64,000 bases of DNA from Pratylenchus scribneri (taxonomy: Eukaryota; Nematoda; Chromadorea; Rhabditida; Pratylenchidae): contig JAQSEB010000240.1 of assembly GCA_030063045.1 (NCBI GenBank), positions 85,838 to 149,837 of the forward strand, given 5' to 3'. Below the pieces are notes generated by a model. It was not told where the DNA came from, searched no databases, and was given only the letters and a program-made list of their open reading frames with translations. Positions 47,041 through 60,484 of this stretch are shown here, piece after piece (position 1 is the first letter of the stretch; the number at the start of each line of letters is the position of its first letter). Position numbers and translations under genes: made by a program.

Positions 47041-47372
47041 TTTTGCGGACGAAACGGTTTGGTGCCGTTGGCAATAAAGTTTTTGAGGCATTCTTTATAC
47101 CATTTTATTGGGAATAAAATTAGTTACAAAATGACATTAAAATTCATTGTTCAATATTATGTATTCACCTAGTTATGGCCAAAAAACAGCCAGAAATAAA
47201 ATTTTAATTGAACAAACTGTTTTTTAGCCATAACCCATAAGTCAGCGAAATATCCAATATTTGCCAATGAATTTGATGTCGTTTTATAGCTAACTTTATG
47301 CCCAATAAAATGGTATAAAGAATGTTACACCAACTTTACCGCCATCGACACCAAACCGTTTCGTCCGCAAAA
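47041..47372. repeat. about 330-bp fold-back repeat (second family)
   Basis: TTTTGCGGACGAAACGG with TTTGGTG at the left pairs with CACCAAA and CCGTTTCGTCCGCAAAA at the right. Inside, TTCTTTATACCATTTTATT pairs with AATAAAATGGTATAAAGAA and the centre pairs GTTATGGC with GCCATAAC. It lacks the AATCGACG core seen in the other fold-backs. It lies upstream of the TPR-like gene. Confidence 0.8.
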
Positions 47373-47814
47373 AGACGGGTCTGCAAAAGGCGGCTATATT
47401 TCTAGCTACACACTTCGAGAAAAAAATCAAAATTTTTTAAGAAAAAGGAAACAATTTGTTTTAATTTTATTGAATTTTAATAATTATCCAATGGATCGGA
47501 AAAATACAAGAAATGCTTGTTATTTCCTATTTATCTTTCTAGCTTTCTACTGATCATGATCAATCATATTATTTTATAGGTTAAACGCATCAACCATGGC
47601 ATATTTACATCTAATTTTTTTAAATTCGCAATATCTATAACCACCTATTTTCCTAAAGTCACCATAACCAATAATTTTTGTCACTGCTGTAAATTATTTG
47701 ACCAATTATATTCACAAATTTTCGGATGATTAATAACTTCAATAATTCGTTAAATTTTGAATAAATAAGAACATTTTCTATTCCAGATAAGCTTTTGAGA
47801 ATAATCAAAATATA

Positions 47815-50800
47815 ATGATGCCATCTCAATCTCAATATTCGAATGCAACAACCGAACGAATATCAATGTCGGCAATGAACGGAAATCAAACTGGCACTGG
47901 CAGTTCAATTGGTAATAAAATAATTCCTTTTTAGAAATTGGAATTTTTTAACGAAAATTTATTACATAGAATTTTGAATTTTTTTTCCCAAATAATGTTT
48001 TTAATGGAATTTTAAATTTTTATATTAGAAAAAAAATAGATAAGAAATATGCACCAAATATTTTGATAATTTAAGATTTATTTTATTATGACGAAACATT
48101 AGCAACAAACAATATTAATTTATATAAAAAAATTCAAAATATCAATTGTTAATTAATTTTTACAGGATTGACCATATATGAAACTGACATCATGCGTTCC
48201 TCTACAATTGGTTTAATAATTTTTTAATATAAGATTTTATAAAAAATTTGATTATGAAATTTATTTTATATTTTGATATCAGGATATTAAATTCTAAAAT
48301 CTGAAAATTTCTTGAAAATATTATATTTCATAGGATAGTAAATTAAAAAATAAAATTTTAAATAATTTCAATAATTTTGACCTAGAAATTAAAATGAAAA
48401 TTAAATATTTAATTAAAATTCAGGTCTTACAACCGATAACGAAAGTAATTTTGGAACAATTACTCCCACACCAAGCGTCGCAGAAATTATGGATCATAAT
48501 CGTAAATTAATTTTTTTTTTCTAATTTTGTCGAATTCACTAAATTTCCAGATCAACATGTTTTGAATGAAATTGATGAGGCGAATAGATTGATAGAGTTA
48601 AAGAAATTTCAAAGTGCATTGAAGATCCTCGAAGGCGCAAATTTATCGTTGCTAAGCAGAAGTGAAAATTTAGAAATTCATATTCTCCTTGGGAAGGCAA
48701 AATGTCGCTATGGAATGTCAAGAAGGTGAGTAGAATTATGTGAAAAGTAGAACAATACTGTAAATAAAGGAGAAAGGTAATCAGAAAATTTTTTTTTGTT
48801 TGATATGCTGCAGTGCATATATTTGAAAATGCTTAATTCCAAAAATTCTCGGAGATTTATAAACCTGATTTTAATTCCGAATAAATAATTAGTAAATTTT
48901 GGAAATTCTTAAATTTAATCTTTATTTTTATTCTTAATTTATCCGTGAATTTTATTATTCATCTCATCGGCCAATAAAACGGGAAAATCAAGAAATTATT
49001 ATAATTTACAGAATTTATAATTTACAATTTAATATTTTCTGTAATATCATAAATTTGATGTGATCTTTGAAATAATTTTTTTTGGTTTAATCCACAGTAT
49101 TACCAAAATTTTATTATTTTAATTTTAATTCCCTATAATCAAAAATATTTCCCAGGCTCAATGTGGAAAAGGCACTAGAATATTGCAATCAGGCACTACT
49201 AATTGAATCAGGGAATCAAATGGCAATTACTCTGAAGATCAAATGCCTTTTACGACTTAAATTATTTTCCGATATTTTGGAACAAATTCGGATTGTTCGA
49301 CTTTCTGTTGGCCAAGAAAATGCTTATGAAGATTTTTTGAGGGAATGTCAAACGGTAAGTTGAAGTTAAACAATATCCTGCTCGAAATATTTTTCGTCAT
49401 ATTTTGGACTCATTCAGAAATCACAGCCTCTGATTTCTTTTATTAAAAGATAAGAAAAATGAAGCAAAAAATTTATAAATCGCCATCTCCATCCACCTAG
49501 TACGATAATGATAGTTAATATAATATTAAAAATTTTGGAATTCGTTAGTTTTTTTGGAGAAAATTTATGAAGCGGCATTCTTTTTTAAGGTTTCCTATAT
49601 CGAAGTAGTATTTCGGAAAATTCGAATTTTTTAAAAATCTTTGAGGGATTTTTGGTTCAAAAAATTGCACTATCTTAAAATTTAAATTAAATTATCCAGG
49701 TAATTTTGATGGATGTGTTATGTGTATTGATTATGAGAAAAATAGCCGTTCAAACTTCAAAACGTAGAATAATAACATTTTAAAATAAGATGCAATTCAC
49801 TAAATAAAATTCTAAATTTTGATTGTAATTTTGTTTCTATTGAAAAATAAAATTTAGAAGATCTCTTCTGCACAATTGGATGAATTCATTAAACCAGGCT
49901 ATGATTGTATTGAGAGGGAGGAATATGATATCGCCTTTGGATATTTCAACTTGGCATTGTTTCTCAACAGAAATCCAGAATGGTTGGGGCAACTTGGCAT
50001 AATTAATTTTGAGAAAAGGAGGTTGGTAAAATTTATTGAATAAATTGGAATATGTAGATAAATATTATAAAATTTTTTACTACATATATTATTTAAAGCA
50101 ATGAATGAACAAAATACGAATTTCTATTACAATGACAAATGACAATTTGTTTTGGAATTGTTGATTCCTATTAACAGTGCATATTATTTTTTCAGCAAAA
50201 ATTTTGATGTGATAATAATTTCAATTTGCCAATGGAAAATCAAATAATTAAAAAGATCAAAATTTCTGCAAAAATATTGTTTAGCTATTTCATGACATTC
50301 ATTTAGAAATTTTAAGAGTTTATTAAAATGAATCCATAATATTATTTCACGCTACAAGCAAACTCATATGGTAAATGGCTTCTATTTATTCAGATACATC
50401 GATGGTATTTCTTTGTTGAAAGAGGCTTTAGCATTATGGTCGATGTCTTCGGATGAACCGGCCAAAATGGAATTGTTGCAGAACTTTCGTCATACACTGT
50501 TCAACGCCTATATGGAAACAGATCAAGATCAAGAAGCCGCAAGGCTGTTGATGAATCGCCAAAATGTGTGCGAAAGATGCATTATCTGCAATGAAAATCA
50601 AAATGATTTGCAGCAAATATTACTGGGAAGTGCGCAAAATTTGGCAAATGGAAGACAATTTGATCGTGTTAAATGAAAATCTGAAAATTTCTTTGGAAAT
50701 GAATTGGACATTTGATGCATGGCAAAAGAAAGCTGAGATGTTGGAAAATGGCAAAAAGTTCGTTTCAATTTTATTTTAAGAGGATTTAGCTTCTTGGCAA

Positions 50801-51390
50801 TTAAATAAATGATTTAAATCGATTGAAAATTCCATAATATTTCTCTGTTTAAAATTTAAAATGATTTTAAAATTTGAAATTAAATCAATTTTTATTATTA
50901 TTTTAAATATTCCAGATAAATGCTTAATTTAAAAATATTTAATATAAATTAGAAATCGGATGGGACGGGTTCCCATCTACTGGTCTTTCCGTTTTCGGTT
51001 CTTTTTTCGGGTTACCCGACCACAGAAAACCCGATCGAGGTACTTAGCCGATTTTAATATAAATTTTAAAAAGTGGTTTTCTTTTAGTGAGCTCGAATTT
51101 TTATCTTCTATCATATAGCAAATTTTTCATTATATAATTCAATTAATCATTAATATCTAATCGGTTTCCTCTTTGATTACAGATTTACACAGCTCCTTTG
51201 CGAAGCAAATAATCTATTAAAAAAACAGCCGACTCCCACAGCTGAAATCTTATTAAAAATTCAAAAGCACAAAATAATTGCTTTGAATGGGCTAGGCCGT
51301 CATTATGATGCATTATTGCTGACAGAAAAATGCGCTAAAGAATATTCTAATGATCTGGAATTAAATCGACTGCAAATATGCATCAAAGAA
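47815..51390 (+). CDS. TPR-like helical-repeat protein or N-terminal half of a helicase fusion; one frame break
   Basis: Eight exons: 47815..47911, 48166..48210, 48424..48501, 48551..48725, 49156..49354, 49858..50021, 50394..50757, 51183..51390. The first three encode a Ser/Thr-rich leader. The rest reads as tetratricopeptide-style helix pairs: IELKKFQSALKILEGA, VEKALEYCNQALLIE, YDIAFGYFNLALFL, YIDGISLLKEALALW, ALNGLGRHYDALLLTEK. TPRs are protein-interaction scaffolds, and the partner is unknown. In exon 7 the frame shifts by one base near 50664: one frame stops at GRQFDRVK and the other continues VLNENLKISLEMNW into the last exon. The final exon ends phase 0, which fits directly onto the helicase exon at 51706, so one fused gene is possible. 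If the break is real, the protein ends near 50676. Confidence 0.65.
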
Positions 51391-51705
51391 GTTCGTTTTT
51401 TTTTATTATTGAAGATTATCTAAATTTATTCCGAAATTTGACCAAAATAATGATTTAAAAAAAATTTATAGGCTCAATTTTGATCACATAAAACTAATGA
51501 GGCTTAATTATGATCAGATAAACTTAAGCAAATTTATTGATATTTTAAATAGTTATATTTTGGATCGAATCATTTTTTATTATTTAAATATTACTTTAAC
51601 AAAAAAATTAAATAAAAAATTTTATTTTTTGTCAAAAAGGTTTTTTTTCAAGATTGTTTATTGAAATAACTTATCTTATAGTATAAAAAATAAAAAAAAT
51701 TACAG

Positions 51706-54700
51706 TCATTTATAAACCCAATCACTGGGTCTACTCCTTCAAATACCTTCTGGCAACAATGGGAACAGCGAAGCCAATTGCCAGTATGGGAGAAACGTGA
51801 GGAATTCATGTCGTATTTGGAAGATGATAATATCAATGTCATTGTTGTGACGGGTGGCACCGGCAGCGGAAAAACAACGCAAATTCCACAATGGTGCGCA
51901 GAATTTGCTAATCGCAAATATCAATGGCAATTCGGCCATCAGAGACAAAATCGAGTGGTCTGCACTCAGACAACGAGGAAGGCAACAACAAAATCAGCTC
52001 AGAGATTGTGCCGTGAACTTGGACTAGTTAGTTTAAAAAGGAAAAATGTTCAAGCTATTGTTAAATTATGGATTCTGGATTTCGGTTTGATGAGCAAATT
52101 AATAATGATTTTCATTTTTACTGAAAACCAAAAAGCATCATTTATAGGATTCAAAAAAATTTATTTCTCGTTTTCCTTATTAGTGGGCATCTAGCTGATT
52201 TTATCCAACTTAATTGATTTTCATGTTGAAAATAATTAAATAATTTTTATAAGAAAATTTATGCATTTTGATGATATGGAATTTTCCAAATTTTTCCAAA
52301 ACTGTTCTTTTTCTGCTACTAATTTTGCCATAATTAAATATTTGGGCTTTAAATATTTTTAGAATAGTTTTAGGCTTTAGACAGAAAAGGATTTTAAAAT
52401 GTTTGATTTGATTTGGTAATTTTATGAGATTTAAATATAGATTTTTCGACATAAAATTTTTAAGTAAATTTCATTATTTAATAGGCAAATTAATTATCCT
52501 TAATTATATAGAATGAATATTCGATTTTAGGATGTTGGAAAGGAAATTGGCTATGTAATAAGATTCAAAAGTCGTTTTAATCGAGAAAAAAGTCAAATTA
52601 AATATTGCATGGAAGGAATTCTATTGGCGGAAGCATGCACAAACCCAAGCTTTCACGGTTATAGTATTATAATATGCGATGAGGTGCATACAAGAAAGGT
52701 GTACTGATATGTTATTGGCCGCATTGAAGGTACATAATTTAGATTATTAAAAAAACCCATCTCGAAATAACCCTGAGAATCACCCAATTTGTTTGTAAAA
52801 CAGAATTCTAAATCTTTGGCATTAATAAAATATCTGATGATTTGTAAATAAAATATTTTGCTTATTTAAGAATTGGAATGCCATATTAAGGGAAAGGATC
52901 TAAAATATGGAGACAGTTAAAAAAGTTTATTAAAATGATGCAGTATATTGTGAAAATATTATATTGAATTTGAGAGCTAATAAGCCTTTACTAAAAAAAT
53001 CGTGAGCGCCAAAAAAATAAAATAAATATTAAAGGTAACGTTTTTCATAAACATAATTTTATACATTATTTTCAATTTCGTTCTCAGCCTAATTTTCATG
53101 AATTTTTAATATTTCTTTTTCATTTTTTTCAGTTGTAGAAAAAATAAGTTCACCATAAAATACAAATTGACTAATAAAATAACATAGGACAATTTATTTA
53201 TGAATAATCATTTGCAACTTTTTAAATAGAGAGCATTATCAAATGGGCACCGATTAAAAATTGTCATAATGAGTGCCACAATGACATATTGCATTGATAA
53301 ATTTCGCGATTATTTCGGCAATATCTCAACTATTAATATTCCTGATAAACAAATATTTTCAGTAACAATTGAGGTAAATTAAATTATATAATTAATATAA
53401 AATAATTATTTAAAATAATTTGGTAAATGATACAACTACAATATCCCCTGGGAAGTATAAAATAAACTGCGTAACTATTATGAACTTCTCCCTATTTTCA
53501 AAAATTTTTTTAGGCCATTTCATTACTTCTTTAAATTAAATATTTCGCTAAAAATGAATTTTTTGGTAATTACAAATTACACATAGCATGGGAATTATTT
53601 ATCTTTTGGATGCCATGCCTTAACTCTGAAGGCCATATCGATAAAATTATAATTAAAAAGCTAAATTAACACTTAGTTATATTTTAATTAAATGAAAAAT
53701 ACAGAAATGTCCAATGGAATCGTTACTGTGGCATAATTGCGTCAGATATACTAGAAAGACGGATAATCATATGGGTAAAAATTATTTGTATATTATTGAA
53801 ATGAGAAATTTCATATTTTAGAATGTCGTGTTTTTCAAAAAATTAAAGAGATTTGTGAAAGCGGAGTAATTGGGCATATATTGGTATTTTTAGCTGGAAT
53901 AAATGTAATTTTAATAATAAATAGTATTTAATAAAAAAAATTATATTTAGGATATAAAACACCTTGAGTATGTAATCAAAAATGGAATAGAAAATTTGGT
54001 AAGTCAGAAGAATTTATATTCTATAAAATTATTTTTTGGCTATTTTTAGATTGTTATTTCATATCATTCGAAGCAAAATGATAAATTACAAGAAAAGATA
54101 TTTGAGGAAGGACCAATAAATAGTAAGTTATCTATAACTTTAATTATTATTCGCAAATACCATTTTTTACTATTTGTGAAATTGGATTTTTTAAAATTAG
54201 GAAGCATTCATTTTCTTTGTATAAAATTCAAAATAAAAAAGTTATGAACTTCACCTAAATTGAAAAATAAAATATATATTCTGCTTAATAAGTTAAAAAT
54301 GAAAAAAAGTGATAATTGTTATTTTATAACAACAATAAATGCGTCTCAATTTGAGTGAGCACAAAATTGTCATTTGTATCGCATAAATTAAAAAAGTTGT
54401 AGTATGGCCTTTTTATTCTTACATCATTGCAATATGTCTGAATGTGAAAGTTCCGAATGTAGGCTTAACTTCAATTAGTTTAGAAATTTCGTTGAAAGTT
54501 TTATGAGTCACTTGTAATATATCGAATATAAAAAAAATGAGTCACTTGTAATATATCGAATATAAAAAAAATGAGTCACTTGTAATATATCGAATATAAA
54601 AAAAATGAGTCACTTGTAATATATCGAATATAAAAAAAATTCAAAATCGAATAGCGCTGACAAAGGACGCTTTCATAAAGTAGTTTACGATGAATTCCAT

Positions 54701-57700
54701 AATGAAAAAATTACAAAATCCACCCAGCTAATAGTGAAAATTTTATGAGATTAAAAACAATACTTTATTTTGCATTCAATTTTATATTTTTTCAGATAGG
54801 AAATGCATTTTGGCAACGGACATTGCCGAAACTTCCCTTACCATTCCGGGTGTTGGATTTGTGATTGATTGTGGCAGATGCAAAAGATCAAATTTTATCC
54901 ACCCTGCCATGGCCAGTTGCATGCAATGGAAAAGAATAAGTAAATCATCGGCCATACAAAGGGCTGGTCGTGCGGGTCGAACACAAGACGGGATTTGCTA
55001 CAGAATGTACGATGAAAACAATGGTGGTGAGGATGGCATCGATTTTTTGGGAGAAATGGATGAACCCGAGGTAGGAGAAATAAGCATATATAATTCGATT
55101 TTAATTTCGGCATTTAAATTTGATCATAACTCAAAATCAAATATATCCGCGAGCTTAGTTTTTTAATTTTATGTTAAAATGAAAATTATCTAAATTCATA
55201 AAAATGAAATAACGAAAATGATTAATAAAATTTTAGTTAATTCAATTAGTTTGAATTTATTTTTTTTGTTAATAATCAAAAAATTTTTTAATGGTCAATA
55301 TTCTTAATTTAATTGTTAACTTTTTATGGTTAATTTATTAAGATACTTCGAAGCGATTTAGTGCCAATCGCTTTCAAAATGGTCCAAATGAAGTTGAATT
55401 TGAATGAATTTATTGACAGGCCATCGATTGTATATTTAGAAAAGGCACAGAAAATTCTTCGTCTTATCAACGCAATTGATGGTTAGTAAATTAAATAATT
55501 TAAATAACAAAATAAGAGTAAACCTATTCCTAAATACACTTCTAATATTTTATCTTGGCTCTCTTACATTCAGAATATCATTCACAAATTCCCCTTGAGA
55601 TTACATCACTTTTATATTTAAGGTATATTTTCATTTTTGTCTTAAATTTTAGAGCTTTCCATTAAAATTTTAAAGGAAAAGAATTTATAGACATTTAATT
55701 AAAATATGAATTGATTGAGAAAATTAGTATAAACGTAATTATATTGAGTTATGGTCAATGAATTTACATGGCACATTGATTTAATTAACGGTCATAAGCC
55801 ACATAACTAATTTAAATTCCAACAATTAATATATTATGTATTAAAATTAATCGCAACAACTAGGACATTAAAATTTCATAGGATAGTATTTAATTTGCCA
55901 AAAAAACATTGAATTGTCGAAAAAACAATGAAATTGCGGAAAAGAGTATTGAAAATGCCGAAAAGCTTTAACGGTTCACCGATTTTCCTGAACAAAAAAA
56001 AATCATATATCCAATCAATAGATCTCGTCAAGACTCGTCGATTAGTGTATATTTTGTCGTGGTTTGATCAAAGATTAAGGGTTTTACCACTTAAAACGTT
56101 TTAAATTTTTGGTTCAAAACTAAGTTAGAATTAGTTAAACTATGACAAATTATATACCAATCGACGCGTCTTGATGAGATCTATCGATTGAGTATATGGT
56201 TTTTTTGTTTAGGACAAATCGGTGAACCGTTAAAGCTTTTCGGCATTTTCAATGCTCTTTTCCGCAATTTCATTGTTTTTTTTCGGAAAATTAAATATTT
56301 CCCAAATTTCATATTATATTAAGGAATTAAAATTTTTTTGCAGAAAATAATCAATTGACAAAAGAGGGTCAACTTATTGGAAAATTTCCTGAAATGGATC
56401 CACGCATGGCAAAAGTGCTAATCGCTTCTGCTATGCAATTTAATTGCTCAAGAGAAATGCTTTTAATTGTCTCGATGCTCTCCGAAATGGATGGTCATGA
56501 TTTATTTGATGATGAATATCAATTTGAAAATGACCAAAAAAAATACGAGCTTTCAAAAAAGAAATTTACTCATCCCATGGGAAGATTATTTGTTTACCTC
56601 AACATTTTTCTATCATTTGAACGAGGTAAGATAAGAACCGATAATAATTATAAAGAAATTTTCGTGATTTTTTTTCGAAATTTAATGAATTTAAAATTTT
56701 TGATTATTCACTGTTATTCATCAAGAATCTCATTTCCGATCTTTCTATTTATAAAAATTTCAGATGGAGGAAATAGGCCATATCAACAGAGAGAATGGTG
56801 CAAGGAAAACTTTTTTTATTACACTGTCCTCGAAAGGGCATTAAAATTAAGGAATCAACTTCAACAAAAAATGCGAAATTTTGGTATAAAAGTGAGTTTT
56901 TGTAAAAAAAAAATAGTGTATTTAATGAATAAACTAGTATATCAGCAATTTAGATTATTAGAGTAATTTTAAAGTCAAAAATTTATTTAGCTTGGCCGAA
57001 AATTTTAAATTTTATAAATCTTTCAGGAAATTCAGGGAAAAAAATAAAATTGATCGTGGCTCCTGTAAATTAGACTGGGCTAGGCTAGTGAAATTCGCCT
57101 CAAATTCTTATCTAATTTTATGTTTACATAGAACTCATTTTCTGTAATTTATTATAAAAGTCTTTTTTTAGAATTAAACTATAAAAAATTATTTGGCTAA
57201 CTTCTTTAACTATTGTTAGAATGCTAGGCATAAAGTTAATTGTCCAACCCAGAAAAAAATATTTTTTAAATTATTTCTTTTTCCAATTTTTTTACCATCA
57301 AACCAAATATCTTTTTTATTAAGGTCACAAAACAATATATGAATATCAATGATCCAATTTGTATTGAGCGGATAACTCGCGCATTTCTGGCTGGATATTA
57401 TTTTCAAGTATGTTTGATTGTCAATTTCAATTTTCTATTCCACTTAAATAAAAATGAGAATTGAGTACTTATACTTATTATCCTTTTTGCCACAACCCCC
57501 TCCCTAAAATTTTTAATTAAATTTTTTTCTAGGAACATTTTCACTTTTAATAAGAATAAGTTTTTCGATTCCGTGTAATTTTTGAAATTCAAGCTAATAA
57601 GCACCAAAAATGAACCTAGAAAATAATTTAAAATAAAAATGTAAGTGGAAAAGATGTAGCAAAAAGAATAAGTACAGAGAACTGGTTGCTTTCTGCTTCG

Positions 57701-58574
57701 ATATGCATCAATAGAGATAAGAGAGTCTGGTTTTTCCGATTTGGCGAGCTTGATTTCGGTGTATTTTCAAAATTTGCCAGAAAAATTGTAGGTTCTGGAC
57801 CAGACTTCCTATTTTTTTTGAAAAAGTTTAAAAATCAATTTTAAAACAAGGAAAATAAGAATTTACTAATTTAATATATAAAATGATCGCTTTATTAAAC
57901 AAAGTAATTAAAACAAATAATTTTCTTAGAAACTCTGTCAAAATCGCCAGAGCTCTTGGCCCAGATAAAATCAAATTTGTCGGGCCCAATACTGGATTTT
58001 TTAAAAATTTTTTGGGGTCGGTAAAAACCGGAAACCCAGCAAACTCTCCAAAATGTCGAATCCGGGCACCGCAATTAAAAATTTTGGACATAAAAAAATA
58101 ATAATAAAATTGGAACTGATAAAAATTATATATATTCTTAAGGTGGCTGACATAAAATCTTTTGAACCATCAGAATCTCTTCTACAATATGACCCAATTT
58201 ACAAAGGCCTATCACATTTGGAATTGATTGGAAAAAATTATTCCGACAAATCAATAGATTTCGAACGAATTAACGGTTGCCCCCACCAAACAGAATTGCC
58301 TGCCCGGACAATTGCATTTCAAAGAATTGTGAAAACGAATGGCTCATTGTTTTATGAACCGCCAGAAACTCCATGCTTTCTCATGGAAAATACAATTGTT
58401 GTTCGTTTTCGAGAATGGGTTAAAGAGGCAGCAAAATCAAACAATGCACCAATGAATTTATTTAATTTTGAATCATCTCCGTATTCTTGGAAGTGCTATC
58501 AATGCATGCAAATGCCCCAGGAAGAGGCAAATGAAGAAGGCGATGAAGAGAATGGATGGGGCGAAAATTTGTAA
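51706..58574 (+). CDS. divergent DEAH-box RNA helicase (Prp43/DHX15-like), one frame break
   Basis: Thirteen exons: 51706..52026, 52531..52729, 53230..53373, 53705..53774, 53822..53904, 53951..53998,  54050..54122, 54796..55070, 55343..55481, 56344..56625, 56764..56891, 57324..57407, 58143..58574. It opens NPITGSTP...QLPVWEKREEF as Prp43 proteins do. Motif I GGTGSGKTTQ, Ia altered (CTQTTRKATT), II DEVH, III SAT, V TDIAETSLTIPGV, VI QRAGRAGR; then helicase-associated regions (FPEMDPRMAKVLIAS, FTHPMG...YLNIFLSF). Family role: ATP-driven RNP remodelling such as spliceosome disassembly. Right after DEVH an apparent insertion of four bases (ACAA) shifts frame; the other frame reads ERCTDMLLAALK. 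The C-terminus is family-atypical, ending WKCYQCMQM and an acidic tail. A decaying paralogue, or sequence error, is likely. Confidence 0.75.
54503..54638. repeat. 34-bp tandem repeat, four units
   Basis: ATGAGTCACTTGTAATATAT followed by CGAATATAAAAAAA repeats four times without visible change inside an intron of the helicase gene. Identical units suggest recent expansion. Confidence 0.9.
55917..56286. repeat. 370-bp fold-back repeat (core-motif family)
   Basis: GTCGAAAAAACAATGAAATT with GCGGAAAAGAGTATTGAAAA pairs with the complementary stretch ending near 56286. AAAAGCTTTAACGGTTCACC pairs with GGTGAACCGTTAAAGCTTTT exactly. Inverted core motifs lie at 56024..56043 and 56159..56178. It sits in the helicase intron 55482..56343. 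No coding frame is present. Confidence 0.85.
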
Positions 58575-58636
58575 AATAAATAATTTGAACTCATCTTTTA
58601 CGAATTTCATTCATAAATCATAATTCATTATTCTTA

Positions 58637-58863
58637 ATACCGTAAATCTCTTATAATAATCTATGGTTATTTATGTTTTTCAACCTTTTAAAATTTAGGA
58701 AAATTTGGTATCTAACTCCTAATTTGTGGACATTTTTGAATAAATTCCCGATTTTATAAAGCTTATTTAAGTAAATGCCATATAATTTTCAAAATTTATT
58801 CTTCCTAGAGCTATGGGTCTTAAAAGTTGAGGATGGGAAATTAAAAGAGGTTCTACGCTATTT
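58637..58863. repeat. possible MITE remnant
   Basis: Begins ATACCGTAAA, as does the element at 19893, and ends with a degenerate TTCTACGCTATTT. Internal words resemble the other copy only loosely. It is just downstream of the helicase stop. Confidence 0.35.
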
Positions 58864-59149
58864 ATTTACTTTAAATTAAAAATTTTTAAAATTAATTTTG
58901 AATATTTTAATAAAATTTGTCGAATAAATACATAAAGAAGCGGAAAAATTTATTCATTAGTTGTCTATAAAACAGAATTTAAAAAATATTTAAACGAAGA
59001 AAATATAAAATACTAATAAAGCAATGAAAGTGGCAATAAAATCCATAAATTTTGGTTGTTTTACATTAATTAAAATTTTGAAATGATTTCTTCTCCAATA
59101 TGTTGAAATTCAATTGCATTTTTTATGCTTTTGAGGGAACATTGTCCAT

Positions 59150-60484
59150 TCATCGGCTTTCAACAATGGCATAATTGCCAAAGCAAATCCATGAGACCAA
59201 AACGCAGCAAACCACAGCCTCAATTGCCATACCTGAAAATTAAAAAATACATGAAATTTTTATTATAAAATTTTAAAATAAATTAAAAAATTATTCCTTC
59301 AAAATTCAAATAAAATTTAAAATTTCTAAAAATATTATTCCACTCTAAAAACTCACAAATAGTGATGCCAACCATAATTTTGTAGTCTTCGCTCCTTGAA
59401 TAGCGATCATTGTCCAGGAGGAAAAAGACGCAAAGGACCAAGGAGAGAACACTCAATGTGGCAATTATGGCATGTGTGATCATGTCCTATTAAACAATAT
59501 TTCGAATTTAATCAAAAATCAATTTTTAAGCCATTTCAGCGATAAATGGATTAGATAATTCTGCTTGAAAATGAAGATTTTCAAACATTAAAAGAATCTT
59601 AAGTTCTATAGTTTAAAAATATTGACTAATTTATTTTAATGAAAATTTGTCATAAGTTAAATACTGAAAATATTTAAGAGAATTAAAATAAAAATTTTCA
59701 TAATATTTTTTGTTGTTGTCTATTCATATTCATACTCAACAATAGGATTGCTTGAAGTCGGTCTTAAATGGAATATTGCAAAATCCCGTTTTCCAAAAAT
59801 ATCGGTTTTCCATTTTTCATATTTTCGGATTTTGGGCGCAAAATTGCTTTCGAAATCGAAAACAAATTGAGCAATTCCTAATATTCCAGAAAAACTCACA
59901 GATCGATAAAATGTGAGGAAACGGTTTAACACCGGTGGCAGAGCCCAGCCAAGGAGGAAACCGCAAGTCAAAACCAAAACAATGAATGTGGTCACGTACC
60001 ATTGCCAAATGTAATTGCGCAAGATGAAAATCAAAATCAGCACCATAATGCCGATAATCTGTGAAAAGGGAAGGAAAAATAAATTTTTAATTTTAAAATG
60101 GAGAATAGTTTTTGTATGAAGGAAATTGCCCAAATTTTAGAAAGGATAATAAAGTAACCTAGGATGGATCTAGTGGATTTTAGTTGATAAGATTGGATTC
60201 TAGATCTAGATTCACATTTTGATTTGGCCAAATTTTATGGCCCAAGAATATTCTAACAAATTTAATAGAATTCAACTTTCTTTGTAAATTCCCCAAAAAG
60301 TGTTATTTTATTTTAAAATGTTTCTAATATTTCTTAAAACAATTCAAATATTAATAATTAAAAAATGGCTGACCGCACTCAACAATTTGATGGACCAAAT
60401 TGGGATGAAGCGGATTCGTCCACCGCCAGGACCCGTGGCCGATCTTGTTGTCACCGTTCGCGTTGTGGTCACAGTTGTAGCCAT
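59150..60484 (-). CDS. four-transmembrane MARVEL-like membrane protein, 160 aa
   Basis: Four exons on the minus strand: 60374..60484, 59900..60058, 59357..59486, 59150..59232; 161 codons, phases agree. The N-terminus is short, Thr/Arg-rich and cytosolic (MATTVTTTRTVTTR). Four hydrophobic segments follow: IIGIMVLILIFIL, FIVLVLTCGFLLGW, HAIIATLSVLSLVLCVFFLL and MAIEAVVCCVLVSWICF. Two-plus-two spacing, small size and a basic segment before TM1 (IRFIPIWSIKLLSA) fit MARVEL/tetraspan proteins of membrane apposition or vesicle traffic; the family call is by layout, not signature residues. Reading through the donor at 59900 would give a different C-terminus ending EYEYE at 59723, an alternative form or simply intron sequence. 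Confidence 0.75.

Noticed and set aside
55574..55624. Extra helicase exon (EYHSQIPLEITSLLYL)
   Set aside because: Has splice-like ends, but including it would break the phase between 55481 and 56344, which join cleanly without it and match the family order.
57883..58101. 72-codon frame in the last helicase intron
   Set aside because: No signal peptide, domain or splice link; probably chance or old repeat.
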